From contig JAAZEW010000222.1 of NCBI GenBank assembly GCA_012512055.1, positions 1 to 13,042 on the forward strand: a stretch of DNA of 13,042 nucleotides, read 5' to 3'. The notes beneath the pieces are model-generated. The model did no database searches. It worked only from the letters and a program-made list of their open reading frames with translations, and was not told the DNA's origin. The stretch comes from Bacillota bacterium (GTDB taxonomy: Bacteria > Bacillota_G > SHA-98 > UBA4971). The position numbers were made by a program, and so were the translations under genes. Shown here piece after piece: positions 12,250 through 13,042 of the stretch; position 1 is the first letter of the stretch; every line of letters begins with the position of its first letter.

Positions 12250-13042
12250 CTAGTCCGGAGTTTCTTGGTGTTCTTCAGGTTCAGGGGCCTCCTCTGCTCT
12301 TGCGCCATGGGAGTCTGTTGTCCACCATGTATGCACTTGACATGTCACCCGCGGAATGGACTGCCCTGTCGCTATGGTTCCGTCAGGCAGAATCCTGAGG
12401 CCGCTTGACGCCAAGTACCTGCGTCTTTCGACTTGGTCCGAAGGACAGTATCTACCTGCAAGCTGCCCTGATTCAACGCACACATCAACTTCGTGAATTC
12501 TTGTGTGTAAATAGCAGAGCCCCCGCGGTTCCGTCCCTTCGATAAAGACTTCAGTTGTTACGCCGGGACATGAGTCACTTGCGAGAACACCTGATTCGGC
12601 GCAGATCTTCGTGAAAACAACACCGCTTGGCACAGGAAATTCCGACACAGGCATATCTTTGAGGGCTTCTTTCATATACGCTCCCCAGATTTCTGCCGCC
12701 TTACCGCTTCCGATTCTCGTTCCCCCGTATACCATGGGTTTCTGTTGTTCGTCATTGCCTATCCAGACGCAAGCTACAAGTTCCGGTGTGAATCCTACGA
12801 ACCACGCGTTTGTGTATTCTGTAGTTGTCCCTGTCTTGCCTGCTGCAGGCCTGCCTATATTGGCTGATTTACCTGTTCCTCGCGTGATGACTCCTCGGAG
12901 CATATCAGTCATTATGTAAGCAGTCTGTTCGTCCAGCACTACCTTTCTCTTGGGAGTATTGCGTTCCAGCACATTGCCGTTGGCATCCTCGACTCTGAGA
13001 ATTGCTATAGGTTCGGCTTTGATACCCTGATTAGCAAAAACA
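12250..13042 (-). CDS. class A penicillin-binding protein (PBP1A type), C-terminal part
   Basis: Partial gene running off the right edge; 263 residues are visible and the N-terminus is missing. This part is the end of the transpeptidase domain of a bifunctional peptidoglycan glycosyltransferase/transpeptidase: FANQG...AEPIAILRVEDANGNVL, then LDEQTAYIMTDMLRGVITRGTG, then AGKTGTTTEYTNAWFVGFTP with the catalytic KTG box (12829-12837), then VWIGND and GSGKAAEIWGAYM. The SxxK and SxN motifs and the glycosyltransferase domain lie outside. After the catalytic domain come two copies of C-x-E-S-G-x-L-A-x3-C-P, each ending in a CxxH, and an acidic E/P-rich tail. GTG at 12970-12972 is inside the domain and not the true start. 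It is on the strand opposite to all other genes here. Confidence 0.93.
   Translation of the reverse strand, partial: VFANQGIKAEPIAILRVEDANGNVLERNTPKRKVVLDEQTAYIMTDMLRGVITRGTGKSANIGRPAAGKTGTTTEYTNAWFVGFTPELVACVWIGNDEQQKPMVYGGTRIGSGKAAEIWGAYMKEALKDMPVSEFPVPSGVVFTKICAESGVLASDSCPGVTTEVFIEGTEPRGLCYLHTRIHEVDVCVESGQLAGRYCPSDQVERRRYLASSGLRILPDGTIATGQSIPRVTCQVHTWWTTDSHGARAEEAPEPEEHQETPD

Noticed and set aside
1..13042. CRISPR array, insertion sequence, prophage, tRNA or rRNA
   Set aside because: No regularly spaced repeats, transposase or integrase motifs, or clover-leaf-like sequences were seen; the genes are mostly ordinary chromosomal housekeeping genes.

Overview
The window looks like chromosomal DNA from a Gram-positive bacterium of the phylum Bacillota (Firmicutes), probably a moderately GC-rich clostridial-type or deep-branching lineage. 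The basis is the gene order rpmI-rplT-RNA methyltransferase-pheST-zapA-cvpA-polX-mutS2, a Phe-specific T-box leader, a YqzL-type microprotein, a PolX that carries a PHP domain, and strong Shine-Dalgarno sequences with several GTG or TTG starts. The genus cannot be told from the sequence alone. I see no tRNA, rRNA, CRISPR array, insertion sequence or phage module. All genes read on the + strand except the last, which converges on mutS2.

Layout. Positions 15-1440 hold the end of a translation operon: ribosomal proteins L35 and L20, then a SpoU/TrmH-family RNA 2'-O-methyltransferase. A promoter at about 1509-1538 precedes a 29-residue YqzL-like microprotein (1588-1677). A T-box leader with a UUC (Phe) specifier spans about 1721-2040 and controls pheS and pheT (2057-5206), the two subunits of phenylalanyl-tRNA synthetase. 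PheT lacks the usual EMAPII/OB-type tRNA-binding insert. Next come zapA (division-ring factor), a CvpA-family membrane protein, and polX (family X DNA polymerase with PHP exonuclease).

Positions 8078-9388 hold a DUF421/YetF-type membrane protein and a 196-residue protein. That protein has a Rad52/Sak-like N-terminal region and a short C-terminal motif resembling the exonuclease X C-terminal/DUF3820 domain. A 429-base gap (9389-9817) follows. It is rich in inverted and direct repeats and holds a likely terminator, a possible 46-codon ORF, and an extended -10 promoter for mutS2. MutS2 (9818-12226) is full length with ATPase and Smr domains. The C-terminal part of a class A penicillin-binding protein converges on it (minus strand) and runs off the right end.

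Most of the window is housekeeping. The items most worth a second look are the T-box hairpin without a U-tract, the PheT domain loss, the putative single-strand annealing protein placed between DNA-repair genes, and the structured gap upstream of mutS2.
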